A stretch of 64,000 bases of DNA from the NCBI GenBank assembly GCA_034509755.1, contig CM067544.1, forward strand, positions 14,193,001-14,257,000, given 5' to 3'. Made by a program: the position numbers and the translations under genes. Below are positions 1 through 10,036 of this stretch, one piece after another (the stretch's first letter is position 1; each line of letters begins with the position of its first letter). The notes below the pieces were generated by a model. It worked only from the letters and a program-made list of their open reading frames with translations. It was not told the DNA's origin and did no database searches. Origin of the DNA: Anisodus tanguticus. Lineage: Eukaryota; Streptophyta; Magnoliopsida; Solanales; Solanaceae.

Positions 1-718
1 TTGGTTGGAAGAATGTTAAGAAGATAAGTAGCCATTTGTAGAGCATGATGCCAAAAGTAAGGGGGTACGGAAGCATGGACCAATAAAGTTCGGATAATAT
101 TATTAATGGTACGAATTTTTCGTTCGGCTTTCCCATTTTGTGAAGACGTGTGAGGACAAGAGAAATGAAAAACTATGTCATTATTGTCACAAAAATCCCG
201 AAAAAACCCATTATCATATTTTTTGCCATTATCACATTGAATATTTTTTATTTTCCGTTCGAATTGGGTAAAAGGATGAAAGCACGAAATTTTAAGAATA
301 CAGAAAATACTTGAGATTTCTTTGCTAACGGAAAGGTCCATACAAAAATTGAATAATCATCCAAAAATAGAACATAATATCGATGGCCCATAGAACTTAA
401 AACGGGAGATGTCCATAAATCGCTATGAATAATATCAAATGACATTAAAGTACGAGAAGTAGAAGCTACAAATGGTAATATAACATGTTTTCCTAAAGGA
501 CAAGAGTGACAAATTAGAGTACTACGCGTACCCTTACAAGAAATAAAATTGTTTTTATGTAAAGAATAAACTATGGACGATCCAGGGTGACCCAAACGTG
601 CATGCCACAAGGAAGGAGCTAGAGCTGCAAAAGTAGATGGCAATGCTGGACTCGAGAGGATGGACGCGGGCGTGATTAGATAAAGATCCCCCCTACTATT
701 ACATCTTATGAGAGGCAT
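1..718 (-). pseudogene. Copia-A integrase (GAG-pre-integrase and rve core), partial
   Basis: The minus-strand product begins with the pre-integrase zinc-binding region: WHARLGHP followed about 40 residues later by CHSCPLGKH. The catalytic core then supplies the three acidic positions of a retroviral-type integrase: HSDLWT (first Asp), CDNGKKYDN (second Asp, in another frame) and QNGKAERKIR (Glu). The first 470 bases translate as one open frame (718 down to 248); below 248 the match continues only after a frame change. The enzyme normally inserts the cDNA copy into nuclear DNA. This copy is broken and truncated by the window edge. Confidence 0.85.
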
Positions 719-959
719 CCCCGTCTTGAAATCCTTTACAGAAAACCCAAAACGATCAAAATTAAGAGAAACTCAATTATCAGTGGTGAATTTACGGACA
801 TACACCAAAATTTTAATTAAGTTAGGGGCATGAAGGGTATTTTTAAGACAAGAAGTTGATGTGGGGGAGACAAATTTGTATTACTGTAACCACGAATTGG
901 AAGTGTATGCCATTACCAACAATAATGCCACGATTTGTGATCAAATTGGAATAAGACGA

Positions 960-2112
960 GAGAGTACCTTATTCAGACGTCATATGTGAAGTGGCGCCAG
1001 TGTCCATGTACCGATTTGGGTCTGGAGGATTTAATCCAAGCGTGTGCATTGCGGCTTCAATACCCGTTGGAGTGGGGCCCACAGTATGATGGGCCTGTGG
1101 AGGCCGAGGCCCAAGCACATCTGCCTGCTACCCTGGCCCAGGGTTGTTGAGGAAGCTATTGGACCACATCGAATTGGGCCAAAAAGAATTCTGGGCAGCC
1201 CACTGTCCAAGGGCTGGAGAAGGCGAAAAATAGGGGCCATTGGCCACCGGCCCAGGCCCACTGCCAGGACCAGTTGGCCTGCGGCCCACTGTCACTGCAT
1301 CGGGGCCCACTGCCACCATTCTAGATGCCCCAACCACCAGTGGAACTACCACGATTGTCACCGCGATTTTGGCCATTATTTTTTTTATTTTTCTTACCTC
1401 CACTGTGAGCACGGTTTTGGCCTGAATTATCAACAAAACCTGGAGAATTAGCTAAAGACGTCATCATGACCACGGGACTAGCGCCGGTAGCCGCTTTTTT
1501 GGCCAAACCGATTTCTTCTAACGTGAGTATCGAACGTGTTTGATAAAAAGGCGGAAGTGGATTACTTTGACGGATGAGAGTCCCCACGCCATTATAGGCC
1601 TCAGATAGGCCTGCAACCATCTGCAGAACAAGACGATTATTGGTTACGGGCGCTCCAACGTTACGGAGTTGGTATGTTAATTCCTTGAGTCGTTTACAAT
1701 AAGCTGAAACATTCGAGAAATCCTCCATGCTGACTTAGGAAGATTCCTGCTCAAGGGTGACAATGCGGGAATGCTGGTTATCTTGAAATATATCACGCAA
1801 TCTATTCCTTGTAGCTATAGCCGTAGTGTCCGGCTCAATAATTATCTATAAAAGGTCAATAGAAATAGTGGAATAAATCCACTGAAAGACAGTAGCATCA
1901 AGCGTAATCCATAACTGAGGATCCTCCGTGGGAGTAGGGGTAGCGGGAGAAATTATGTGATGGAGGACTTGATGTGAGATGGCGTGAATTTTGAACAACT
2001 CTGCCCATGTCACGTATTGGATGTTTTCCATCTCAAGAACAATAGGGATGTTGTTCTTGATGTTAGAAACAATAAGGGTATGATGAAAGTGGTTTTTTGA
2101 CGTCGACATAAC
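960..2112 (-). pseudogene. Copia-A gag and protease remnant
   Basis: Starting at the ATG complementary to 2107-2109, the product opens with a copia gag N-terminus (motif ENIQYVTWAELFKIHA). A stop near 1846 interrupts it, and the frame resumes through SAYCKRLKELTYQLRNVG and TILTLEEIGL-like text, typical of the UBN2/retrotran-gag domain. The distal gag (about 1031-1436) is Gly/Pro/Trp-rich; I see no CCHC zinc knuckle there. The protease site follows at about 995-1010 as MDTGATSHM, so the catalytic D-T-G triad is retained even though stops follow. Gag would form the cytoplasmic virus-like particle, and the protease would process the polyprotein. Confidence 0.8.
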
Positions 2113-2239
2113 GAAAGAACAAAATGAGGGATTTGGATTAATTTAGGAAGAACGACGAAGATTACGGAAATTGAGAAGGAGGCTCGGAAACTGAGGTATG
2201 GCGGAAGAAAAAAGGAGGAGAGGTATGAAAAACCTAGAC

Positions 2240-2250
2240 TTCTGATACCA
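2240..2250 (-). other. Copia-A primer-binding site
   Basis: The minus strand reads TGGTATCAGA immediately after the LTR terminal CA. This is the standard plant copia primer-binding site complementary to the 3' end of initiator methionine tRNA, and it fixes the inner LTR edge at 2251. Confidence 0.85.
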
Positions 2251-2564
2251 TGAAAGAAATAATCATTTTATTATTTTCATTAATGAAAGAGTATATATAC
2301 AATTTACAATTTCCATAATAGGAAAATCTTATTCCTACTCTACTCTAAAACCTTATTCTACTTGTACAATAATTATACAATTACGATAAGTGTACAACTC
2401 TAATTTAATTACAATAAGTCATAACCTAAAATAGACTACTAAATCGTGATATACATGGCATGCATATACCGTGTATATCACTGAATGTAACAACCCATTA
2501 TGCAACAATCTGCCCGTGATATACACAGCGTATATACCGTGTATATCACGGGTATTTATCAACA
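2251..2564 (-). repeat. Copia-A 5' LTR (outer edge uncertain)
   Basis: The inner edge is set by the primer-binding site. On the minus strand a TATA-like run (complement of 2289-2300) sits about 40-50 bases upstream of the LTR end. The outer edge is tentatively placed at 2564, where the minus strand starts TGTTGATAAA; 2507 (TGTTGCATAA) is an alternative. No second LTR is in the window to settle it. The two palindromes at 2446-2552 would lie in U3, upstream of the TATA-like box. Confidence 0.5.
2446..2552. repeat. Two related palindromes in the Copia-A U3 region
   Basis: The second copy (2513-2552) has perfect 14-bp arms, CCCGTGATATACAC and its reverse complement, around a 12-base loop. The first copy (2446-2481) has 10-bp arms GTGATATACA / TGTATATCAC. 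Arms and right loop flank (TATACCGTGTATATCAC) are shared, so the palindrome is itself duplicated in direct orientation with a spacing of 67 bases. Position suggests a promoter or enhancer element; that is inference. Confidence 0.75.
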
Positions 2565-4550
2565 GTCAACCGGAACAAAAAAGTTAAAGCAGTATGAAAA
2601 TGATGGTAACAAAAATGAATAAGTCATGATAGATATCATTCTGAAAATGAAACAGTAACTAACGCAGATAAATAAGATAAACAGAGTACAATAAAGAACA
2701 CATAGCAGCAGAAATCAAACGACGTGGACTATAAAGCAATATTGTGTCTACTAGTATGATAGGCTAAACAGACCTATAATACTAACCCTACAACTACCAG
2801 TTTGGTTTTTTTTTTTTACCTCATAATAAAAAATGAGGTAAAAGTCCAAAAAAAGGAGAAAAAATAATAGAAATGGTTGTCATAGAGAGTTATCACACCA
2901 CCTTGTCTATGCCTAGCTTTATATTATATATAGATTGTGATCCCCGTATATCAAAATATGATCTGATCATACTCAAACTATTTGAATAGAACATTATATT
3001 ATAATATTCGAACTATTTTTTCTGAATATAAGAGTATATTATAATATATAAGACATGTAACATTATAAGCTTTATTATAGTATAGCTTCTAATATCATTT
3101 TGGGGGTTGTAAATGAATAACGTGTTATGCAATATAGCCCCCACCCCATTTGTCTATCAACATATGAACCTCGATCCTTGTTATTAGGCATGGAGACACA
3201 CAAGAGCACACATTAATGTAATGTGTAATCCACAAGATAACATGAATATGGTTTAATATGTATATTTTCGCATGATACGAACATCTAATAAGATAAAAAC
3301 GTTTACAATATTTCAAAAAGTGTCAACGTAAAATCCAATAACTCAAAGATGTATCATGTTGCTCATCATAAAAAAGACATCTATTTAATTTATTAAAGAT
3401 CTACAATTTAAAAATAAATGTAAATATGAATCAATTTCTTTTTATGATCTCAACATGACATAACGTGAACTTTCGAAATGATCTTTTCAAATAATATTCC
3501 TCAGATAAATTCTTGTCCATGAAGAAATAGCAATTAAAAGTTTATCATAAATGTTATTTTTAAACTTCGAATGAATTTCATGATCATCACAAAGCAGTTC
3601 ATTTAACCTAACATTTAAGAAACGATTTTCACAAAATTCAGAGAATATAGGAAATTGAGATAGAAGTAAAAGAATAGAACTAAGAAAGTATACCCGATTT
3701 TCATCATCACTTTCTTCTTGAATTCTTGCTTTGAAGATGATCTTCATCCAAAATTATAATATCAAATATTTGTATTTTTAATCATAATTTGAAGAAGAGG
3801 AAATCAGAATCATATATCTCATGAGCATGTATCATGATAAAAATATTACTCTAAGTGGCAGAGCCATTGATCGGTGTCTCATGTCTTTGAAATTGTATAG
3901 CTATAGCTTAAAGAGTATCTAAAATTTATATTCGTACAAGACCCGCTTTACTAATGGTTAAATAACCTTAATGCTTATTCTTATTTCTCTGCACTTTCTT
4001 GATATTCATAGGAATTTGTCTACGTGCAACTTATAATCATAACTTAAAAACATGACAAAGACATTACAAGTGAAAATCATTCTATCACTTGATGAATGTA
4101 CATGGAAAGAAAGGAATAAATAAATAACAAGTAATGAGAAAGGCACTAAGCCTTGCATCCGCGTTCTCCTTGGCTTCCTTCGGAGATCATTTGAACTTTT
4201 GTAGCGTGAAAATTTGGTCATTGTATGCTAAAAGTAATTAATAAGGACAGTAACTTTTTTGTTCTGAAAATGAGTAAAATACAATTATAACACTCTATAT
4301 CCACACGCCGTAAGCACCTATGAAAGGCATATCCTATAAATTGCATATACATCGGACATGCATAGGACAACGTTTCGGAATAGACTATTCTAAACATTAC
4401 AATAACTAATTTGAAAGGTTGCATCCCTTCCAATAAATGTTTTAATTTTTTTATATTTAGACATTTAGAAGGTTATTTTAGTAATTTAACATTTATCTTA
4501 AGCATTCTCACTTTTATATAAATATATAAATTAAACTCTAACTATTTATA
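2565..4550. other. AT-rich non-coding stretch
   Basis: No coding region or terminal repeats recognised. ORFs of 60-86 codons here (3125-3316, 3487-3747, 4006-4433) show no family motif and lie in very AT-rich DNA. A segment at about 2870-2940, ending in a CTTTATATTATATATAGAT-like run, resembles one at 63490-63555. Confidence 0.6.
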
Positions 4551-4555
4551 AACAC
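4551..4555. repeat. Copia-B left target-site duplication AACAC
   Basis: AACAC precedes the 5' LTR and recurs at 13265-13269 directly after the 3' LTR; the match extends to AACACT if the LTR start is shifted by one base. A 5-bp duplication is usual for copia integration. Confidence 0.7.
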
Positions 4556-4802
4556 TATTGGGACCGACCCCGGATACGTGTTTCCTAGTTTAACTCTATT
4601 CGTTTTATTGTAAAATCCCAGTCTAAGTATATTTGGTAAAGTGCAATTATAGTAGTTTATTTGAATATGATTTTCTTGTTAGACTAGGGAAATGAAAACT
4701 TTTGCCTCTATATAAGAAGTCATTATGATGAATGAAACCAAAAAATAATTTTCCCAATATTTTTCTTCTCTCTAAATCTCCGTCGCCTCTCAAATCTTAA
4801 CA
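4556..4802 (+). repeat. Copia-B 5' LTR
   Basis: Begins TATTGGGACCGACCCC and ends TCTTAACA just before the primer-binding site. It contains a TATA-type motif (CTCTATATAAG near 4710) followed by a transcript-leader-like stretch with CTTCTCTCT. It aligns end to end with 13018-13264. Confidence 0.92.
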
Positions 4803-4813
4803 TGGTATAAGAG
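4803..4813 (+). other. Copia-B primer-binding site
   Basis: TGGTATAAGAG follows the LTR terminal CA. It matches the initiator-methionine tRNA primer site TGGTATCAGAG with one change (C to A). Confidence 0.85.
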
Positions 4814-4844
4814 TCTCGTTAAAAGAACACGAAAACCCTAAATA

Positions 4845-5081
4845 ATGGCGGGTGACAGAGAAACTAGTGATAAAAATAAAGGAATCGCCGATGAAGAAAA
4901 TAAAATTCAAAGAAAGACAATCTCCCCCGATGACATTACGTCAAATGATAATCCCGGAATTGTGGTGACACAAATCCAATTGAAGGGAGAGAATTACGAA
5001 GAATGGGCTAAATCCATGAGGACGGACCTAAGAACAAGGAAAAAATTTGACTTCGTTGATGGTACAATCAAGAAGCCAAAT
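4845..5081 (+). pseudogene. Copia-B gag, N-terminal part
   Basis: The frame opens with MAGDRETSDKNKG 32 bases after the primer-binding site. It contains the copia gag N-terminal motif LKGENYEEWAKSMRTDLRTR followed by KKFDFVDGTIKKP, the pattern of the retrotran-gag-3/UBN2 region. The frame is cut at KKPN by the CACTA terminus and resumes in register at 8948 with DEESSELEDWW, so the CACTA insertion alone explains the break here. Gag would be the particle protein. Confidence 0.88.
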
Positions 5082-5096
5082 CACTACAACAAATAG

Positions 5097-5210
5097 CTTC
5101 AAAAAGGACGATTAATTAATGCCAAAAAGGACCATTATATAATATCGTTGTAGTTAGGACCAGAAAGGACAACATAAAGTCGCCTTTTTAAATTTCACCA
5201 ACTAGAAAAA
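5097..5210. repeat. CACTA left subterminal repeats
   Basis: Short repeated words built on AAAAAGGAC and AGGACCA occur several times just inside the left terminus, ending near AAAGTCGCC. They are less regular than the right-end array. In characterised CACTA elements such repeats bind the TNPA-type protein; that role here is inferred from the family. Confidence 0.6.
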
Positions 5211-5989
5211 GTATAATATTTGGCCGTGGTACAAAAAACCGCGGAACTTCTGAAATATTTCCAATCTCCCTCCTTACTCTTATTTCCCAAAACAAAAGAC
5301 CCATTTTATTTATCTTTCCTGCCAGCCCTTCTTCTTTCTCTCATCCCACGCATGTCTGGAACCTTCGGCCGTTCTGTATCACTCTCATCCCTTCTGCTAC
5401 CCGGAGTCATCTAAGTCTCTTCCATCAATTGACGACTTGCAGACAAAGGCCAGTAATGGTAACCTCTGTTTCTACTTGATTTCACCTTCATATTCTCAAC
5501 AACCTCAATTGGACATAAGTGTTAGTATATGCTTGAAATTCAATATCACTCTCTAAAATAAACTGAGTAGAGTATGGGAGGAATTATAGTAATTGTAAAA
5601 AAAATCTCAAATTTTCTGGGTTTTATAATTGTTAGGGTTTGTACACTGTTTTTATTTTTAGGTATATGGTCTCATCCTATAACTAATTGCATTTTGTTAC
5701 TTAGATAATTCTTTGTTGTGCATATAATGTACTTCAGCATTTCAGAACATGGACTTAGAAACACAAGCACCAGAAGATAGTGATAGATTGGATATCCAAC
5801 ATCAGATGCAAAGGAGGCCAAGAAATTGTAATATTGTAATCTTATGTAGAGAAAGAGTGTTATGAGCTAAATTGTTTTTAATCCTTCTAGCAATACAATA
5901 ACAATTGTTTCCAATTTGTGATAGGTCTGTTTCGCGGTCCTATTAGAGCTAAGAAGTACAAAAAATCGTGAATCCATCAACCACTCAAG

Positions 5990-7846
5990 TTGAAAATTAG
6001 CATTTCGAAAGAACTAGGTGTTGTTGTTGGGGATAGAGTCAATCAATTTGTGGCAGAATGTTCTGACTGGGTGAAGATGTTTTGTCGCCTTGATGTCGTG
6101 TCTTGGCACTACATGCCTGATGATGTATTAGATCGTCTTTATGCAACGATAAAGGTACTTACTATTGTTGCAGTTATTATCTACTATAGAAGTTAATATC
6201 CCCAAAAAAGAGTAGTTTAAATTTCTCCATGGGTACAGTTGGCTCCATTCATAAACTTGCAATGCACTTGAAGTAAGATCCATATAGCATCTAATGCATG
6301 ATTTTTCCTGTATTTTCTCTTTTATTTGGTCAATTTAGCACTTATCTTGCAATTTTCAGAAGTAACACCTGGTGTCCTGTTGGAATCTGAATATGCTTAT
6401 GCAACATGTATGTAAATGGGATTATAACCTATTGATATTGTAATATTGGATAGGAAAATTATGACTTGCCCCTTGGTGATCATATTGATAGAGCATTAGA
6501 GGTCCAATGCATGAGCTTATTTAGGCATTGGAGGGAAAGGTTAAAGAACAAGCGTTTTAAGGGGAAATCACTTAATACAACAATGTCTAATCCTCCATCA
6601 AATGTGAATCCTGATCAATGAAAATGACTTTGTCATCATTGGAATTCGGACAACAAAAAAGTGAGTAGATATTGTTAATATTGACGTTTTTTATTAGCAT
6701 AGAAATAATTCTTATTATTTATAATTGTGTTCATGCTATCTTTATGAATTTGTAGAGAAAGAGTGAAACCAATAGGCTTAATGCAAAGGCTAACAAGATC
6801 AAATCAGCTTGTTGAGCCAAATTTACTGCTCGAGTCCTATATGACTTGGTACAAGAAGTTTTACTACTCATGCAATTTCTATTAACTTACTTCCGTACCA
6901 TAACTATGTAATTTTTGTATTTTTATTTTTCATTGCACACGAAGCATGTCGGCATATTATGTTTATATTCATATTCATACGTCACTAATTGGCACAAAAT
7001 CTAATTATTGTTCTCATTTACTAATATATATATATATATATATATATTATGTATATGCAAGAACATGAAATGGAGATGGAGATTGAAGCACAAAGGAAAC
7101 TTGATACCCAACTTGGTGTTGAAATGGAAAGCAACACGGGGGATGGAACAAGTACATTAGAACCTTTGTATATAGCAAAGTGGAATAAGCTAAAGAGGTA
7201 CTATATTGTAGTTGAAATAAGAAATTTTCTAGAGCATCTCAACCTCATCTTGTCTCATCCGCCTTAACCTGGAACATGTCTGCTTCTTCTTGTTCAATGA
7301 TTAAATGCTCGTGTTGCTCATTTATCTGTTGTGTCCTTCTCTGCCTCTCAAGATTCAGTTCTACCACTTGTTTTACCTTCAGTTTCCTTCACAATATCTG
7401 CAGCAACATTAGGTTTTCTATAGCTTAGAAGGATTACTTTGATGAATTAACTAACAATATTCCTGGAAAGGCACGTAAATGGGAAACTAGATGATGAGGC
7501 TGAATTTAAGCTTCATAAGTTCCAAGAGCTACACGAGAATGAGATTCAAGAAAAAGGGGCTGATAAGTTGTCAATTCAAGAAGCCTTCACAGATGTACTT
7601 GGCTATCATCCTGGCTATGCAAGATGATTGGGAAAAGGGGCTCCGGTGATTCCTAAAGGAAAGAAGAAAGTGTCATCTGTAGAAGTTGATGTGCAACAAC
7701 TTCAAAACTGTGAAGCCGGGCTTTTGCGAACTTTAGAAAGGTTAGAAGTCGAAGCTAATGAAGCAAGAGAAATGGAGAAACAAAGGGAAGTGGAGATGAA
7801 GCAAAGGGAAGATCACCTTCATGTAGAAATTAATGTTGAATGCTAA
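5990..7846 (+). pseudogene. Ptta/En/Spm-family transposase remnant in the CACTA element
   Basis: Pieces in order: about 5990-6160 (GDRVNQFVAECSDWVKMFCR and PDDVLDRLYATIK); about 6453-6620 (ENYDLPLGDH and LFRHWRERLKNKRF); about 7049-7200 (a weak piece); about 7470-7626 (KLHKFQELHENEIQEKGADK and AFTDVLGYHPGYAR); and 7628-7846, a charged probable coiled coil (LRTLERLEVEANEAREMEKQ). The order and motifs fit the plant transposase Ptta/En/Spm domain found as the second, DNA-binding CACTA protein. Gaps between pieces could be introns or decay, and stop TGA at 7625-7627 breaks the last joint. No start codon is assigned. Recognition is by pattern, not by search. Confidence 0.65.
7024..7047. repeat. 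(TA)n microsatellite
   Basis: About 11-12 TA units between two coding remnants of the CACTA element. Confidence 0.9.
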
Positions 7847-8559
7847 AAGAAGATCAAAATAAACTGGTAAAAAGACTATCTTTTTTGTGTTTGTCCATTT
7901 TATATTCATATTGCAATATATTTACCTGCTTTTATATTCACAGTTTGCTTCATATGGAGGAACTCCTGATTGGGCTAAAACACAAAGATCATGTATTTTT
8001 TTATGTCTAACTTTTTTATGTAGCTTAGCAATATATCTTAGAAAAGTACATGACTTCATCATTTCTTAATGCAGGTCAGTAGAAATGTACTTGACTTTAT
8101 CATGCCAAAGCTTTAGTAGGTATTACTCTAGTTTTGTATTGAGTTTAATATTAAAATGGGTACTTAGATATTCCCTTTTCATATTTGATTGTTGCAGGAA
8201 ACAAAGTGCAGGCCTTTTTGAGATGCTTCGATCTTGGAAGTTATTGTAATGGGAAGCTTTTCCAAATGTACCCTTTTCGAACTTTTTTTTGGAGTTTCAG
8301 TGGCTGTCCTTTTTTATGATAAAGCCACATATTTTGAGGTTGTCGTAAATAGAACAGATTGTGATAATTTTGTAAAAAAATTGAATTATCAATGACATCA
8401 ATGTTTTAATATCAATATTATCTTTTTTGTAAATATTTTTGTTGGTGATCCAAAAGATACGAAAAATTGACGATATATTGCATTGTATTGGAACAAGAAG
8501 GGCGATTATATGATCAAGTTTCCCTAGTTGATACATCAAAGTTGGCAGGTGATTTGATG

Positions 8560-8928
8560 TAATATCTACCAGGGCAATTGGAATTGCCCTTTTAGAGTTA
8601 TCCAAGAAAAAAGACGAGTTTAGTTGCCCTATTTGAACCATATCAAATAAGGCGAGTTAGGTCGCCCTATTTGGTCATTCTAAAAAAAGGCGAGTGTAGT
8701 CGCCCTATTTGAACCATATCAAATAAGGCAAGTAGAGTCGCCATATTTGGTCCATCTCAAAAAAGGCAATCGCAGTTGCCCTATTTGAACCACATCAACT
8801 AAGGCGGGTGAAGTCACCCTATTTGGCCCACACTAAATGCGGCGGAATGAAGGGCGACTTACAACGGCCCCATTTGATCTAAGAGGGCGATTTTCCACCC
8901 AAAGAGGGTGACTTTGCTTGCCCTTTCA
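8560..8928. repeat. CACTA right subterminal repeat array
   Basis: At least eight spaced copies of a unit around GGCGAGT / TCGCCCTATTTG alternate in direct and inverted orientation, separated by AT-rich spacers such as GAACCATATCAAATAAGG. Adjacent units can pair as short hairpins. This is the classical subterminal architecture that the element's DNA-binding protein recognises. Confidence 0.88.
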
Positions 8929-8947
8929 GAAGCTATTTGTTGTAGTG

Positions 8948-9585
8948 GACGAAGAGTCGTCGGAATTAGAAGATTGGTGGATTATAAACTCTTTATTGGT
9001 GTCATGGATACACAACACTATCGAATCAACGCTTCGCTTAACGATTTCGCATAAAGAAAAAGTGAAAGAATTATGGACGAGCATCCGGGAGCGGTTTGTT
9101 GTTATCAATGGCCCTCGAATGCAACAACTAAAGGAAGAACTTGCAGAGTGCAAGCAGAAGGGAAGGAACATAGTGGATTACTATGGAAAATTAACTAAGT
9201 TGTGGGAAGAATTGGCAAACTACAAACAGATTCCAACTTGTAAGTACGGAAAATGCACGTACAATCTGGGGATGATCTTGGAAACCAAAAGAGAAGAAGA
9301 AAAAATGTTTTTTTCTCATGGTATTGGATGAGGCAATGTATGAAATGGTGAGATCGAACATACTGTCCTAAGAAACGTTGTCATCATTAAACAAAGCCTA
9401 TTTGAAGCTAGTGCAAGACGAGCATGTGCGAGGACTCACATGAAAAGTGGAAGAACATAGTGAAACTGTGGCCTTTGCCGTACAAGGGAGAAATTCTTAC
9501 CAACCAAGGTGAAGGGAAGAATGATGGTGCATTCTTCACACATTGCAAAAGATCCTGACACATTGTAGAAGGTTGTTTTTAACTC
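8948..9585 (+). pseudogene. Copia-B gag, C-terminal part with damaged zinc knuckle
   Basis: The frame continues from the pre-insertion gag as ELEDWWIINSLLVSWIHNTI, then MQQLKEELAECKQKGRNIVDY and YGKLTKLWEELANY, all typical of the copia UBN2 gag core. A frame change follows near 9300-9340. The CCHC nucleic-acid-binding knuckle is recognisable at about 9534-9580 as FTHCKRS-stop-HIVEGC: the first Cys is now Phe and a TGA replaces the residue before His, so it could not bind zinc normally. Confidence 0.85.
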
Positions 9586-9859
9586 ATTAGGAATCCAAAA
9601 TGGTGGCCAGGAAATAAAAAACGAGACGAAAAATCCAAAGGAAGAAGACGAGGACAATAACAACATCAGAGAGGAGGCCCGGGATCTAGTCACAGAAGAG
9701 ACAACTACCGGGCTAACATCGTTGTTGTCAGGTATACACAGGAGGAGATAGAACAGAAGAACACAGACGAGATAATACCTCACAATCTGAGCGAGGAGAT
9801 TCGGAAAATAGTGATTCACGTATTAAATTCATAGGGAATAAATCTGAATGGCGAGATAG

Positions 9860-10030
9860 ATGATAAGACCGAAAACTCATCTTGGATTATTAACTCCAAT
9901 GCTACCAATCATGTGGCAGGTAATCTAGAGAAACTGAGCGATCAGTGGGACATTCCTGAGTGTCCGGTTGGGCTTTCGGATAGAAGTAGCTCTGTGACTA
10001 TAAAAGAAGGAACAATCAGTAGGACATTCA
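9860..10030 (+). pseudogene. Copia-B aspartic protease remnant
   Basis: At about 9882-9920 the product reads WIINSNATNHVAG. In copia elements this position is W-I-x-D-S-G-A-T/S-x-H, so the catalytic Asp is now Asn and the Gly of the triad is also Asn. The protease could not cleave. The following residues (LEKLSDQWDIPEC) match the usual spacing, so the assignment is secure despite the loss. Confidence 0.75.
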
Positions 10031-10036
10031 CATATT

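Larger units (their letters stand above)
1..2564 (-). mobile_element. Copia-A, Ty1/copia LTR retrotransposon, 5' two-thirds only
   Basis: Reading the minus strand from about 2564 to 1, the order is LTR, primer-binding site, gag, protease, integrase, which is the Ty1/copia order. The element leaves the window inside integrase, so RT, RNase H and the other LTR are not visible. The gag and protease-to-integrase stretches contain several stops and frame changes, so this is a decayed copy. No target duplication can be checked because only one end is present. Confidence 0.85.
5082..8947. mobile_element. CACTA (En/Spm-type) DNA transposon nested in Copia-B gag
   Basis: The left end reads CACTACAACAAATAGCTTC and the right end (8929-8947) is its exact reverse complement, giving perfect 19-bp terminal inverted repeats that begin with CACTA. 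Subterminal GGCGA/TCGCC-type repeats are present at both ends, strongest at 8570-8928. The interior holds fragments of a Ptta/En/Spm-type protein on the plus strand and no recognisable TNPD-type transposase, so the copy is probably non-autonomous. Flanking triplets are AAT and GAC: the expected 3-bp target duplication is not visible. Confidence 0.93.

Noticed and set aside
1044..1451. Plus-strand ORFs of 61-135 codons opposite Copia-A gag
   Set aside because: Shadow frames of the Gly/Pro-rich gag tail; no domain, opposite to the element.
3125..4433. Four minus-strand ORFs of 63-86 codons
   Set aside because: Very AT-rich, no motif, no codon pattern, no promoter context; chance frames.
5220..5414. 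64-codon hydrophobic ORF inside the CACTA element
   Set aside because: No resemblance to En/Spm proteins and overlaps subterminal and leader-like DNA; could at most be part of a leader.
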